From positions 1 through 64,000 of the forward strand of contig JADZCC010000060.1 of the NCBI GenBank assembly GCA_020851785.1: 64,000 nucleotides of DNA, written 5' to 3'. Made by a program: the position numbers and the translations under genes. This stretch comes from Anaerolineales bacterium. Its GTDB lineage: Bacteria > Chloroflexota > Anaerolineae > Anaerolineales > Villigracilaceae. Under the pieces are notes generated by a model. That model worked only from the letters and a program-made list of their open reading frames with translations, made no database searches and was not told where the DNA came from. Shown here one piece after another: positions 6,610 to 15,663 of this stretch (its first letter is position 1; each line of letters opens with the position of its first letter).

Positions 6610-9600
6610 ATGACCCAACGCAAATACACCAACCGCCGTTACCTCGACGCCCTTGAAAAGAAAGTCCTCGTCTTCGATGGCGCGATGGGCACGAGCCTGC
6701 AATTACAAAATTTAACTGCCGAACATTTCGGCGGCGAGAAGTACAACGGATGCAACGACTATCTTGTCATCTCGTATCCCGACGCCGTGGAAAAAGTCCA
6801 TCGCTCATTTCTCGAAGTCGGCGTGGATGTTTTGGAAACAGATACCTTCCGCTCAAATCGGCTGACGATGAAAGAATATGATTTACAAGACCGCGTGATT
6901 GAAATCAACATGGCGGCGGCGCAACTGGCAAGAAGGTTGGCGGATGAATATTCGCACAAGCCCTCATCCCCAGCCCTTCTCCCTAAGGGAGAAGGGAGCG
7001 AGTCCTCCTCTCTAACGGGAGAGGGGTTAGGGGTGAGGGAAAGATTCGTCGCAGGCTCCATCGGTCCCTCGGGCAAACTCCCCTCCACCAACGACCCCGA
7101 TTTGTCCAACGTCACCTACGATGAGTTAATTGCCGCATTCGCCGAGCAGGCTGAAGGTCTGATTCGAGGTGGCGTGGATGTGTTGTTAATCGAAACGTCG
7201 CAAGACATCCTCGAAGTCAAAGCCGCGATCGCGGGTTTACATCAAGCCTTTGAGAAGACGCAAATCTATTTGCCGATTCAAGCGCAAGTGACGCTCGACA
7301 CAACGGGACGCATGTTGCTCGGCACGGACATCAACGCCTCGCTGACGATTCTCGAAGGCATGGGCATTGACGTGTTCGGACTCAACTGCTCGACGGGACC
7401 CGAACACATGCGCGAGCCGATTCGTTTCCTCGGCGAAAATTCCACTTTGCCAATTTCCTGCATTCCCAACGCGGGGCTTCCGCTCAACGTGGACGGGCAG
7501 GCTGTTTACCCGCTTGAGCCTGAGCCATACGCCAACGACATGTATGAGTTTGTGACCAAGCACAACGTTCGCGTGGTGGGCGGATGTTGCGGCACGACTC
7601 CCGCGCACCTCAAACTGCTGGTGGATAAACTTGCCGATTACAAATTGCAGATCGCTCCGCGTCAGACCACGCCTCAGCTTGCCTCTGCCATGTCGGCGAT
7701 TGCCATGCAACAAAATCCCGCCCCCACCCTGCTGGGCGAGCGCTGTAACGCGCAAGGTTCGCGCAAGTTCAAAAGATTTTTGCTTGAAGAAAATTACGAC
7801 GGCATTTTAGACATCGCCCGCGATCAAGTGGCGGGCGGCGCGCATGCTTTGGATATTTCCGTCGCCGTCACCGAACGCGCGGACGAAGGCGAGCAGATGC
7901 GCAAGGTCATCAAGAAATTGCAAATGGGCGTGGACGTTCCGCTCGTGATCGACTCGACCGAAGTGGACGTGCTGGAGATTGCCCTGCAAACCGCGCCTGG
8001 GCGCTGTCTCATCAACTCCACACACCTTGAAGCGGGGCGCACAAAAGCCGATAAGATTTTCGCGCTTGCCAAAAAATATAACGCCGCCGTGATTTGTCTC
8101 ACGATTGACGAAAAAGGCATGGCGAAGACCGCCCAGCATAAATATGAAGTGGCGCAACGCATTTACGATATCGCCGTCAACGAGCATGGACTCAAAGCCG
8201 AAGATTTGGTCTTCGACGATTTGACGTTTACATTAGCCACAGGCGACGTAGAGTTTATCGACTCCGCCAAAGAAACCATCGAAGGCATTCGTCTCATTGA
8301 AGAAAAACTACCAGGCGTGATGACGTCGCTGGGCGTGAGCAACCTGTCGTTTGGTTTTGCGGCGCAAGCCCGCCCCGCTCTGAACTCGGTGATGCTCTAT
8401 CACTGCGTGCAAGTCGGCTTGGATATGGCCATCGTCAACGCGGCGCACGTTAAGCCGTACGCGGAAATTGACCAGACAGAGCGCGACCTGTGCGAAGACC
8501 TGATCTTCAATCGCCGCGAGGACGCGCTACAACGCTTCATCCAACATTTTGAAAACGTGGAAATCACCAGCGACGCCGTTGCCGACCCGACCGAAGGCAT
8601 GACTCCCGAACAGCGCCTGCATTGGAAAATCGTCCACCGCTTCAAGGATGGAGTGGAAGCGGATATTGACGAGGTGATTAATCGCTCCCTCATCCCTAAC
8701 CCTTCCTCCATAGGGGGAAGGGAATCATCCCCTCTCCCCGTGGGAGAGGGCAAGGGTGAGGGCGAATTATTCAAACACAACCCACGCCTTCCCGAAGAAC
8801 TCAAAGAACGCATCCGCGAACTTCGTAAGAACTCCACCGAAGCCGAACAACTCATGTGGAAGATTCTTCGCAATCGCGGTTTCCACGACGCCAAATTTCG
8901 CCGCCAACACCCCAAAGAAGGGTTTATCCTGGACTTCTACTGCCATGAAGCAAAACTTTGCATCGAACTGGACGGAAGCCAGCACAATGAAGATGAGCAA
9001 GTCAAATATGATGAAGAGCGCACAAAGATTTTATCGGAAAGAAAAGGAATCAAAGTTATTCGATTCTGGAACAGCGATGTTCTGAATAAAACCGAAAATG
9101 TATTGAACGTTCTTTGGGATTTATTGGACGAAAGATTGCCTGCGGATACCCTCATCCCCAGCCCTTCCCCCGCGGGGGGAAGGGAGCCAGAGTCCCCCTC
9201 TCCTTCGGGAGAGGGGTTAGGGGTGAGGGCAACACGCCATGAAATCGCCGTCCACACCCTCAACAACGTCCTGCTCCCCGCCATGAAAGAAGTCGGCGAC
9301 AAGTTCGGCGCGGGCGAGTTGATTTTGCCCTTCGTGCTTCAATCCGCCGAGGTGATGAAGAAGACCGTTGCCCATCTCGAAAATTATCTCGAAAAGATGG
9401 AAGGCGTCACCAAAGGCACGGTCGTGATTGCCACCGTCTATGGCGACGTGCATGATATTGGAAAAAATTTAGTCAAAACGATTTTGGCTAACAACGGCTA
9501 CACCGTCGTGGATTTGGGCAAGCAAGTTCCCGCCGAAACGATTATCACCAGAGCGGTTGAAGAGAAAGCCACTGCCATCGGTTTATCTGCTTTATTGGTT

Positions 9601-10740
9601 AGCACGTCCAAGCAAATGCCGCTGATCGTGAATGAACTGCATCGTCGCAAGCACAACATCCCCGTCCTCATTGGCGGCGCGGCAATTAATCGCCGTTTTG
9701 GGCGCAGAATTTTGCAAACCGAAACCAACGAAGAATTTTATGACGCGGGCGTGTTCTACTGTAAAGATGCGTTTGAAGGCTTGGACACCATGGATGGGTT
9801 GATCAACCCAGTTAAACGCGAAGAACTCCTCTCGAAGGTCCGGGAAGAAGCGGAGTTTGAGTTGACTCGCGCCACGCACGCCGCGTCAACCGCCGATACG
9901 AATCAACGCTCCAACATCGTCCCCAAGCCGATCCAATTGCCCGAAAAACTTGGACAACGCATCGTCCAAGACATGCCGCTCGAAATTGTGTTGAAGCACC
10001 TCAACATCAACGAGTTGTATCGCTTGTCGTGGGGCGCGAAGAACACGCACGGCGAAGCGTGGGAAAAAATGAAAAAGGATTTTGAAGCGCGCCTCGACGC
10101 GATGACCAAAGACGCGATGCGTTTCAAATGGTTGAGACCGCAAGCCGTGTACGGATTTTTCCCGTGTCAGGCAGACGGCAACGACTTGATCATTTATGAC
10201 CCAGAGACGATTTCATCCGCGAATCCGTTTCAAAATCCGCTCAAGGAATTGACGCGCTTCAACTTCCCGCGCCAGCCGCACACCGATCATCTCTGCCTGG
10301 CGGATTACTACGCCCCAGTCGGGTCGAATCAAATGGATGTGGTCGCCTTCCAAGTGGTGACGGTGGGACGCGCCGCAACCGCCAAGACCGAAAAGATGCA
10401 AGCCGCCAACGATTACACCGAAGCCTACTTCACGCACGGATTCTCCGTGCAATCTGCCGAAGCCACCGCCGACTATTTGCACACGCACATCCGCCGCGAG
10501 TTGGGGCTTGAGGAGAATCAAGGCAAGCGCTACTCGTGGGGCTATCCCGCCATCCCAGAGTTGGAAGATCATTTCAAAATCTTCAAGTTACTGCCTGCTG
10601 TCGAATCAGAACTAGGCATGGAACTGTCGACTTCGGGTCAACTCATGCCGGAGCAATCTACCGCCGCCATCGTCGTGCATCACCCGCAAGCGAAGTATTA
10701 CTCTGTCGGCGAGAGTCGTGTTGAACAGTTGATGAGGTGA
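6610..10740 (+). CDS. metH: Cobalamin-dependent methionine synthase with two in-frame repeat insertions
   Basis: The 1376-residue enzyme methylates homocysteine with methyltetrahydrofolate and B12. Domains: homocysteine methyltransferase 1-345 (DGAMGTSLQ; zinc ligands in GLNCSTG and GGCCGTTP), pterin-binding ~370-655, cap helices ~660-690 and ~876-935, B12 domain ~936-1075 (GDVHDIGKNL, axial His near 948; SALLVSTS; GGAAINRRF), AdoMet activation domain ~1085-1376 (KRYSWGYPAIP, YYSVGESRVEQL). Two stretches are foreign: residues 117-145, a repeat inside domain 1, and ~693-875, two repeats enclosing a DUF559 domain inside the cap loop. All insertions keep the frame with no stops. AGGAG precedes the ATG. 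It is controlled by the upstream SAM riboswitch. The protein may be made with these loops; whether it is active is untested. Confidence 0.96.
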   Translation: MTQRKYTNRRYLDALEKKVLVFDGAMGTSLQLQNLTAEHFGGEKYNGCNDYLVISYPDAVEKVHRSFLEVGVDVLETDTFRSNRLTMKEYDLQDRVIEINMAAAQLARRLADEYSHKPSSPALLPKGEGSESSSLTGEGLGVRERFVAGSIGPSGKLPSTNDPDLSNVTYDELIAAFAEQAEGLIRGGVDVLLIETSQDILEVKAAIAGLHQAFEKTQIYLPIQAQVTLDTTGRMLLGTDINASLTILEGMGIDVFGLNCSTGPEHMREPIRFLGENSTLPISCIPNAGLPLNVDGQAVYPLEPEPYANDMYEFVTKHNVRVVGGCCGTTPAHLKLLVDKLADYKLQIAPRQTTPQLASAMSAIAMQQNPAPTLLGERCNAQGSRKFKRFLLEENYDGILDIARDQVAGGAHALDISVAVTERADEGEQMRKVIKKLQMGVDVPLVIDSTEVDVLEIALQTAPGRCLINSTHLEAGRTKADKIFALAKKYNAAVICLTIDEKGMAKTAQHKYEVAQRIYDIAVNEHGLKAEDLVFDDLTFTLATGDVEFIDSAKETIEGIRLIEEKLPGVMTSLGVSNLSFGFAAQARPALNSVMLYHCVQVGLDMAIVNAAHVKPYAEIDQTERDLCEDLIFNRREDALQRFIQHFENVEITSDAVADPTEGMTPEQRLHWKIVHRFKDGVEADIDEVINRSLIPNPSSIGGRESSPLPVGEGKGEGELFKHNPRLPEELKERIRELRKNSTEAEQLMWKILRNRGFHDAKFRRQHPKEGFILDFYCHEAKLCIELDGSQHNEDEQVKYDEERTKILSERKGIKVIRFWNSDVLNKTENVLNVLWDLLDERLPADTLIPSPSPAGGREPESPSPSGEGLGVRATRHEIAVHTLNNVLLPAMKEVGDKFGAGELILPFVLQSAEVMKKTVAHLENYLEKMEGVTKGTVVIATVYGDVHDIGKNLVKTILANNGYTVVDLGKQVPAETIITRAVEEKATAIGLSALLVSTSKQMPLIVNELHRRKHNIPVLIGGAAINRRFGRRILQTETNEEFYDAGVFYCKDAFEGLDTMDGLINPVKREELLSKVREEAEFELTRATHAASTADTNQRSNIVPKPIQLPEKLGQRIVQDMPLEIVLKHLNINELYRLSWGAKNTHGEAWEKMKKDFEARLDAMTKDAMRFKWLRPQAVYGFFPCQADGNDLIIYDPETISSANPFQNPLKELTRFNFPRQPHTDHLCLADYYAPVGSNQMDVVAFQVVTVGRAATAKTEKMQAANDYTEAYFTHGFSVQSAEATADYLHTHIRRELGLEENQGKRYSWGYPAIPELEDHFKIFKLLPAVESELGMELSTSGQLMPEQSTAAIVVHHPQAKYYSVGESRVEQLMR
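6961..7039 (+). repeat. Double-hairpin repeat core, copy A (in metH)
   Basis: It starts CCCTCATCCCCAG and ends GGTGAGGG; these outer ends are near-complementary. Inside are two hairpins, CCCTTCTCCC/GGGAGAAGGG and CTCTC/GAGAG. It is 79 bp and is read through in frame as a Ser/Pro/Gly-rich loop of the homocysteine domain. Other copies are at 8687, 9149, 26084, 29222 (degenerate) and 44466. Confidence 0.88.
8687..8762 (+). repeat. Double-hairpin repeat core, copy B (5' flank of DUF559)
   Basis: CCCTCATCCC at the left and AGGGTGAGGG at the right, with inner CCTTCC..GGAAGG and CCCCTCTCC..GGAGAGGG hairpins. It is 76 bp, in the same orientation as copies A and C, and is translated in frame. Confidence 0.87.
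9149..9229 (+). repeat. Double-hairpin repeat core, copy C (3' flank of DUF559)
   Basis: CCCTCATCCCCAGCCC at the left and GGGGTGAGGG at the right, with inner CTTCCCCC..GGGGGAAG and CCCTCTCC..GGAGAGGG hairpins. It is 81 bp. Nearly the same layout as copy A suggests one common ancestor. Confidence 0.87.
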
Positions 10741-10791
10741 GCCTTTACGGCTCCTCAGGCTAATAACTAATTAGCATTATCGCCATTGAAA

Positions 10792-10837
10792 CGCAGATAA
10801 ACAGCCGGGTACAATCAAACAGGGTTGTTTATCTGCG
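10792..10837. repeat. Perfect 12-bp inverted repeat after metH
   Basis: CGCAGATAAACA (10792-10803) and TGTTTATCTGCG (10826-10837) enclose 22 nt. No T-run follows. It could mark the end of the metH transcript or be an operator for the membrane-protein operon that begins at 10878. Confidence 0.6.
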
Positions 10838-10877
10838 CTTCTCTTTGACCATCAACAAATAAAGTTGGTTTATATAA

Positions 10878-12551
10878 ATGAAAACCAGACGAATCCTTTC
10901 AACCGTTGGCTTAATACTGGGGAGCGCGCTCTCTGGTATGGTTTTATTTGCAGACAAATTCGGGCTGGACGATCACGGCGGCTGGGGCAGGGCGCGGCTT
11001 GGCGCGTTTATATTCAGTCTGCTGTTCGTAGGGTTGAATATTGCTTATTTAATTTATCAAACAAAAATAGAACAACGCCTCGCCGCCCTGACTGAAACGT
11101 TGAAGCGCAATCCTTCAGCGCGGACATTGTACGATCGCGGGCGCGAGTATGCCTTCCTCGTTCCGCTGACTGGAACAATCCTCCTCATCTATGTTTGGCT
11201 GGTTAGTTCCGGCGCGTGGACTCACTGGGTTTCGCCAACGCGGTATTACGCCAACCTGGCGCGGGGATTTGCCAATGGCAATCTTTTCATTCCAGATAAA
11301 CCAGACCTACGCTTAAGCGAACTGCAAAATCCCTACGACCCAATTGAGCGGGCCGGGATTGATGCGCCGATTGACTTGAGTTACTACAATGGAAGATACT
11401 ATCTATATTGGGGGCCTGTGCCAGCGTTAATCCTCGTGCCTGTTCAAGCGGCTTTGCATCAACGGATTGGCGATCTGCAATTAACCTTTGCCTTTACCTG
11501 CGGAATTTTCCTCCTGCTTTCCGTCACGCTGATTTCAATCTGGCGCAGGCATTTTCAAAGCCTGCCCAAATGGGCTTTGGGCGCTTCGGTTTTATTCATT
11601 GGGCTGGCGGGACCCACCTTGTTCATGCTCAATAATTTCAAAGGCGCTAGAATCTATGAAGCCGCAATCACGGGCGGCCAATTCTTTTTGCTCGGCGGGC
11701 TGAGCTTAATCATCAGCGCAACAGAAAAAGAAGGCTCAAATTGGAAGCTTCTGCTCGCCGGAACTTTCTGGGCTGGCGCAATTGGTTCGCGCTTCTTTCT
11801 AGCCCTGCCAATTGGCGCAATGGTCTGCGTACTATTTTATGCCTGGTTTAGAGAACGGAAGAATTTCATCCAAAAAACGCTCTCCCTGACGTTCCCCCTG
11901 CTCTGCGGATTCATCGCGCTGGGGTGGTACAACTGGGCGCGTTTTGGTTCAGTAACCGAATCGGGATTGTATTACCAACTCGCAGGGCTTAACCTCCAAA
12001 AGAATTACGATCTCTTAATTAAGCCTATTTACCTCCTCCAAAATCTTTACAACTATTTTCTTCAGCCGTTTAGCCTCTCTGCCCAATTTCCCTTTGTCCA
12101 GACGGAATACGGACAGACCAGCCCACTCTTTTCCTGGTACGCTTTGCCCTCATTTTACAGTTCTCAACAAACCACCGGCCTATTCTACACTGCCCCTTTT
12201 ATTCTCTTTACGTTCCTCCCACTCTATTTCAAAAAAAGAACGGAAGCTGGATTAAACTTAACCGTGTCCTTATGCGCCGTTTCCGCGGGGACCGCGTTAC
12301 TATTTTTAGCCTGCTTCTTCTGGTCTGCCACGCGCTATCTGGCAGATTTCACGCCCGCCTTGTTCATCCTGAGCGTCATCGGTTTTTGGCAGGGATATGC
12401 GGCTGTGGAGCAAAGTCCGCGCTGGCAAAGAAGCTATACTTACCTGAGCGCCGCCCTAATTTGCGCCTCGCTGACGTTAAGCGCGTTGGTGGCGCTTTCA
12501 ATTAACGATGCCCGCTTTCCAATCATTCAATTTTTCACCGGCAACGGATAA
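10878..12551 (+). CDS. Large multipass membrane protein, GT-C glycosyltransferase-like
   Basis: The 557-residue protein has about 12 predicted membrane helices. A large extracytoplasmic loop after helix 3 (residues ~115-180) contains ARGFANGNLFIPDKP and DLSYYNGRYYLYWGPVPAL, a pattern recurrent in predicted GT-C fold proteins of Chloroflexota. I do not recognise a named family. Topology and neighbours (two more proteins of this sort in the same operon) suggest a polyprenyl-phosphate-sugar dependent transferase for envelope glycans or glycoproteins. No ribosome site is visible before the ATG. The next gene follows after 14 bp. Confidence 0.72.
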   Translation: MKTRRILSTVGLILGSALSGMVLFADKFGLDDHGGWGRARLGAFIFSLLFVGLNIAYLIYQTKIEQRLAALTETLKRNPSARTLYDRGREYAFLVPLTGTILLIYVWLVSSGAWTHWVSPTRYYANLARGFANGNLFIPDKPDLRLSELQNPYDPIERAGIDAPIDLSYYNGRYYLYWGPVPALILVPVQAALHQRIGDLQLTFAFTCGIFLLLSVTLISIWRRHFQSLPKWALGASVLFIGLAGPTLFMLNNFKGARIYEAAITGGQFFLLGGLSLIISATEKEGSNWKLLLAGTFWAGAIGSRFFLALPIGAMVCVLFYAWFRERKNFIQKTLSLTFPLLCGFIALGWYNWARFGSVTESGLYYQLAGLNLQKNYDLLIKPIYLLQNLYNYFLQPFSLSAQFPFVQTEYGQTSPLFSWYALPSFYSSQQTTGLFYTAPFILFTFLPLYFKKRTEAGLNLTVSLCAVSAGTALLFLACFFWSATRYLADFTPALFILSVIGFWQGYAAVEQSPRWQRSYTYLSAALICASLTLSALVALSINDARFPIIQFFTGNG

Positions 12552-12565
12552 AGACAAGCATTGAT

Positions 12566-13900
12566 ATGAAACCTTCTTCCAAAATTGCAGTCGCCATTTT
12601 TTTCATCGGGTTAGCTTTTCAACTAACTTTACAAGCCATCATGCGCCCATATGCTTATCGCGGTTATCTCTTTCAGGGCTGGGATTCTGAATATTTTATG
12701 CAAACCGTTTCGATTGAGGATTTACGCAACGCGCCGTGGGAATCGCTGAGTCATATTCATATTCAGCCTCCCGGCTACGATGCATTACGGGCTTTACTGG
12801 TCCAGTTTTGGCCGACGCTCGAAATCCACGAAGCCTTGAAAAAGGTGGATCTCGCCATTTATTTCCTCTGGGCCATCGCCTACAGCCTCGGTGGAGTCAT
12901 CGTCTTTTTATGGCTGGAACAAACTACGAATAAAACTTTCGCACTGGTTGCGTCTCTGCTTTTCTTTTTACATCCCGGCTGGATTTATTACGCGACGTTT
13001 TTAGACACCACCCTGCCCTCCGCCCTGCTCATCCTTTGGATGTTCTACTTATTATGGAAAATCCACCAAGGGGCCACGCCTACTTTCGCGCTCATCCTCG
13101 TTCTGTTGTTGCTTTTCTTTACCCGATCGCTCTTTCAATGGCAGTTTATTCCGGTCATCGCCGCATCGCTCTTTTTGTTGAAAATGCCCACGCGGAAAAC
13201 CGCCCTAATTCTTACCATCGTTTCGATCCTCTTTGGGGCCTATCTCGTCAAACAAAAGAGACAGTTTGACCTTACCTCCACATCCTCGTTTACCGGCATC
13301 AACCTCACCAGCGCTCTGGGCGTTACCAATTACGACCACCCCTACGCCATTGATGATTTTCAAGAAGACCCGGAAGGCAAACTTCCCAAAGTTTTAGGGC
13401 GCACCTATAAACTCAGCGAGACGATCAACTATAACAACTATCAATATCTCTGGTATAACAAACGCCTTACCAACAAGGTCGTCAAATTCTTGAAAACCTA
13501 TCCCATCCGCTACCTAATTGAAAATACGCTTGAAAATCTGACCATTTATTTCAAGCCCTCCAGCCGCTACACCACCCCGCACGTGATCGTGGACCGTCTG
13601 CCGTGGCGCAACTTCTACGACCGCCTGTTTTCCACGCCTTTCCAACCCGCCTTCCTGCTCATCGCAGGCGGCATCGCGCTGATTGAAATTTTCAAAAAGA
13701 AGGAATTTGCCGCCGGGCTAGCCTTGTTTTTACCAGCCTTCTACGTTTTCAGCCTATGCGTGCTTTTTGAAAAAGGCGAGAATAATCGCTACAAGTTTTT
13801 CCTCGAACCGGTTTTCTATGTATTTATTTTCAGCCAGGCGTATCTTTTATACACCTGGGTCGCGCCTAAAGTTTTAAAGCTCACCCACAATGAGAACTAA
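12566..13900 (+). CDS. Multipass membrane protein, probable GT-C glycosyltransferase
   Basis: The 444-residue protein has about nine membrane helices. After the first helix comes a loop with FQGWDSEYFMQTV, an acidic motif placed where GT-C enzymes keep their catalytic Asp, then a second loop with HIQPPGYDALRALL. These features suggest a dolichyl/undecaprenyl-phosphate-mannose type transferase, but similarity to a defined family is not visible to me. It is the middle gene of a three-gene membrane-protein operon; its 3' end overlaps the next gene by 11 nt. Confidence 0.68.
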   Translation: MKPSSKIAVAIFFIGLAFQLTLQAIMRPYAYRGYLFQGWDSEYFMQTVSIEDLRNAPWESLSHIHIQPPGYDALRALLVQFWPTLEIHEALKKVDLAIYFLWAIAYSLGGVIVFLWLEQTTNKTFALVASLLFFLHPGWIYYATFLDTTLPSALLILWMFYLLWKIHQGATPTFALILVLLLLFFTRSLFQWQFIPVIAASLFLLKMPTRKTALILTIVSILFGAYLVKQKRQFDLTSTSSFTGINLTSALGVTNYDHPYAIDDFQEDPEGKLPKVLGRTYKLSETINYNNYQYLWYNKRLTNKVVKFLKTYPIRYLIENTLENLTIYFKPSSRYTTPHVIVDRLPWRNFYDRLFSTPFQPAFLLIAGGIALIEIFKKKEFAAGLALFLPAFYVFSLCVLFEKGENNRYKFFLEPVFYVFIFSQAYLLYTWVAPKVLKLTHNEN

Positions 13901-15647
13901 ATTTACGCTTGTAATCTTGCTATTACTGGGCGCCCTCCTCACCCCGCACTTCGGCGAATCCTGGGACGAGCTAAAATTTTACAAATATGCCAACCTTGCA
14001 TTAAACGCCTATCAAACCTTTCCAACCCAAGGCGTGGTGGAAACCTTTGGCAACACCTACGACAACTACGGTCCCGCGTACGTCATGCTGGTTAGCGTCT
14101 TTGCCAGGCCGCTTCAAATCTTCTTCAGCGAATCGGATGCGCGCCATTACCTTTACTTCCTCACCTACCTCGCCGGTCTGTGGGCGTTTTATCAACTTGC
14201 TAAACGTTGGCTTAATCAAAACGCCTCCATTTTCTCAACGCTGTTATTCGGAACGCAGCCTCTGCTGATCGGTCACGCCTTCATCAGCCCAAAAGATATT
14301 CCCTTCCTTTCCTTTTTTCTGCTGGCTCTACATTTTGGATTAAAACTTTTCGACTCGTTTCAACCGCTCCAACTCGCCGACCTGAATCTCCGCTCAAAAA
14401 GAATCCTCGCGCTTCTGACCGCGCTCTGGCTGGCCCTGACCTGCGGACTCTTCCTCCTCACCGATTCATTTCACGGCCTCATCGCCAGCCTCGTCCACTC
14501 TGCCAAAGCGGGAGACACAAACTTCATCTCCCTCATCGCTTCAGACTTAAACAAAGTTCCGGCAGAAGTTTACATCCAAAAATATTTCGTCGGCTTCCTT
14601 TGGATTCGTTCTTTCCTCTTTATACTGACAACCTCCACCCTGCTATATTTCTCCTTCCGCTTTCTGCCTGCTTCTTTTCGCCTTTTGCTTTCAGTTTTAT
14701 TTCCCGCAATCCTGCTCGGCTTCACCGCCTCTATCCGCGTTTTGGGTCCGTTCGTCGCGGTGTTTGTTGCTTATCAGGCGTTTCGCAAACTCGGAAAAAA
14801 CGCCCTGCTTCCGCTGACGATCTATGGAAGCGTAGCGGCTATCACAATGTATCTCACCTGGCCCTACCTGTGGATTAATCCAATTGGACATTTCATTGAG
14901 AGCCTTAAAGTGATGTCGCAATATCCCTGGAACGGACAAGTCCTCTTCAACGGCGTGGAATACGCCTCCACGCAATTGCCGTTGACCTATCTGCCCGTTT
15001 TACTTGGACTTCAATTCACCGAGCCGGTCTGGATTTTATTTTTGAGCGGGCTACTTTTAAGCCTGACCCAAAACACAAAACGCGAACTGCTCCTCTATAC
15101 GCTGATTTGGTTCATCCTGCCGCTCGGCTTCTTTATCTTCTCGCGCGCGCCGCTCTACGATAACTTCCGTCAAATTTTTTTCATCCTTCCGCCGGTTTTT
15201 CTGTTAGCGGGAATTTATTTTGAAAAAATAAAAAGCCCCAAAGCGCAATTTACCCTGATGATTTTATGCCTCCTTCCCGGCATCGTGGGGACAATTCGTT
15301 TACATCCCTACGAATATACCTATTACAACGCCTTCGCCGGGAATGTCTTTCGCAAATACGAGTTGGATTATTGGGGCACATCCTACCGCGAAGCCGCCCA
15401 TTACTTAAATCAAATTGCGCCGCCCAATGCAAACGTCTGGGTGGATGGGCCCGCGCACCTCTTTGAACTTTACGCGCGCAGTGATATAACCGTCTATTCA
15501 GATTACGAAGCGGAACGCGCCGAAAGCTACGCCTACATCGTTTCAACCACGCGCTACAACCTGGACGAAACTTCCCACCCACAGGCGCGCACGCTTTATC
15601 AGATTAAAAGATATAACGGGATTATGACCGTAATCAAACAACCTTAA
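13890..15647 (+). CDS. PMT/GT39-like glycosyltransferase membrane protein
   Basis: The 585-residue protein has about 11 membrane helices. The first periplasmic loop holds FGESWDELKFYKYANLALNAY, with the WDE acidic pair typical of protein-O-mannosyltransferase-like (PMT, GT39/GT83) enzymes. A C-terminal soluble region after residue ~500 contains NAFAGNVFRKYELDYWGTSYREAAHYLNQ, also common in bacterial PMT relatives. It probably transfers sugar from a polyprenyl carrier to protein or glycan outside the membrane (inference). It overlaps the upstream gene by 11 nt. The next gene, in methionine metabolism, starts 16 bp on, so a single transcript is possible. Confidence 0.78.
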   Translation: MRTKFTLVILLLLGALLTPHFGESWDELKFYKYANLALNAYQTFPTQGVVETFGNTYDNYGPAYVMLVSVFARPLQIFFSESDARHYLYFLTYLAGLWAFYQLAKRWLNQNASIFSTLLFGTQPLLIGHAFISPKDIPFLSFFLLALHFGLKLFDSFQPLQLADLNLRSKRILALLTALWLALTCGLFLLTDSFHGLIASLVHSAKAGDTNFISLIASDLNKVPAEVYIQKYFVGFLWIRSFLFILTTSTLLYFSFRFLPASFRLLLSVLFPAILLGFTASIRVLGPFVAVFVAYQAFRKLGKNALLPLTIYGSVAAITMYLTWPYLWINPIGHFIESLKVMSQYPWNGQVLFNGVEYASTQLPLTYLPVLLGLQFTEPVWILFLSGLLLSLTQNTKRELLLYTLIWFILPLGFFIFSRAPLYDNFRQIFFILPPVFLLAGIYFEKIKSPKAQFTLMILCLLPGIVGTIRLHPYEYTYYNAFAGNVFRKYELDYWGTSYREAAHYLNQIAPPNANVWVDGPAHLFELYARSDITVYSDYEAERAESYAYIVSTTRYNLDETSHPQARTLYQIKRYNGIMTVIKQP

Positions 15648-15663
15648 TCAATACTGGAGAACC

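Larger units (their letters stand above)
8687..9229 (+). mobile_element. DUF559 endonuclease-domain cassette bounded by two direct repeat cores, inserted in metH
   Basis: The 543-bp cassette holds repeat core B (8687-8762), an in-frame DUF559 domain (about 8770-9145) and repeat core C (9149-9229). The domain has the restriction-like fold pattern LDFYC..KLCIELDGSQH (D, E-x-D, with later EERTKIL and VIRFWNSDVL), and the active-site acids look intact. DUF559 proteins are normally free-standing and about 120 residues, as here. The cassette splits the metH cap domain between its first and second helices. The bounding repeats share orientation. It encodes no transposase. How it moves is unknown. 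Confidence 0.82.

Noticed and set aside
6961..7039. CRISPR-like or tandem repeat array suggested by repeated palindromes
   Set aside because: The copies are dispersed, not regularly spaced, and have no spacers or cas genes.
6610..10740. metH as a pseudogene because of insertions
   Set aside because: The frame is continuous, catalytic residues of all four modules are present, and the riboswitch is intact, so it is annotated as a gene.
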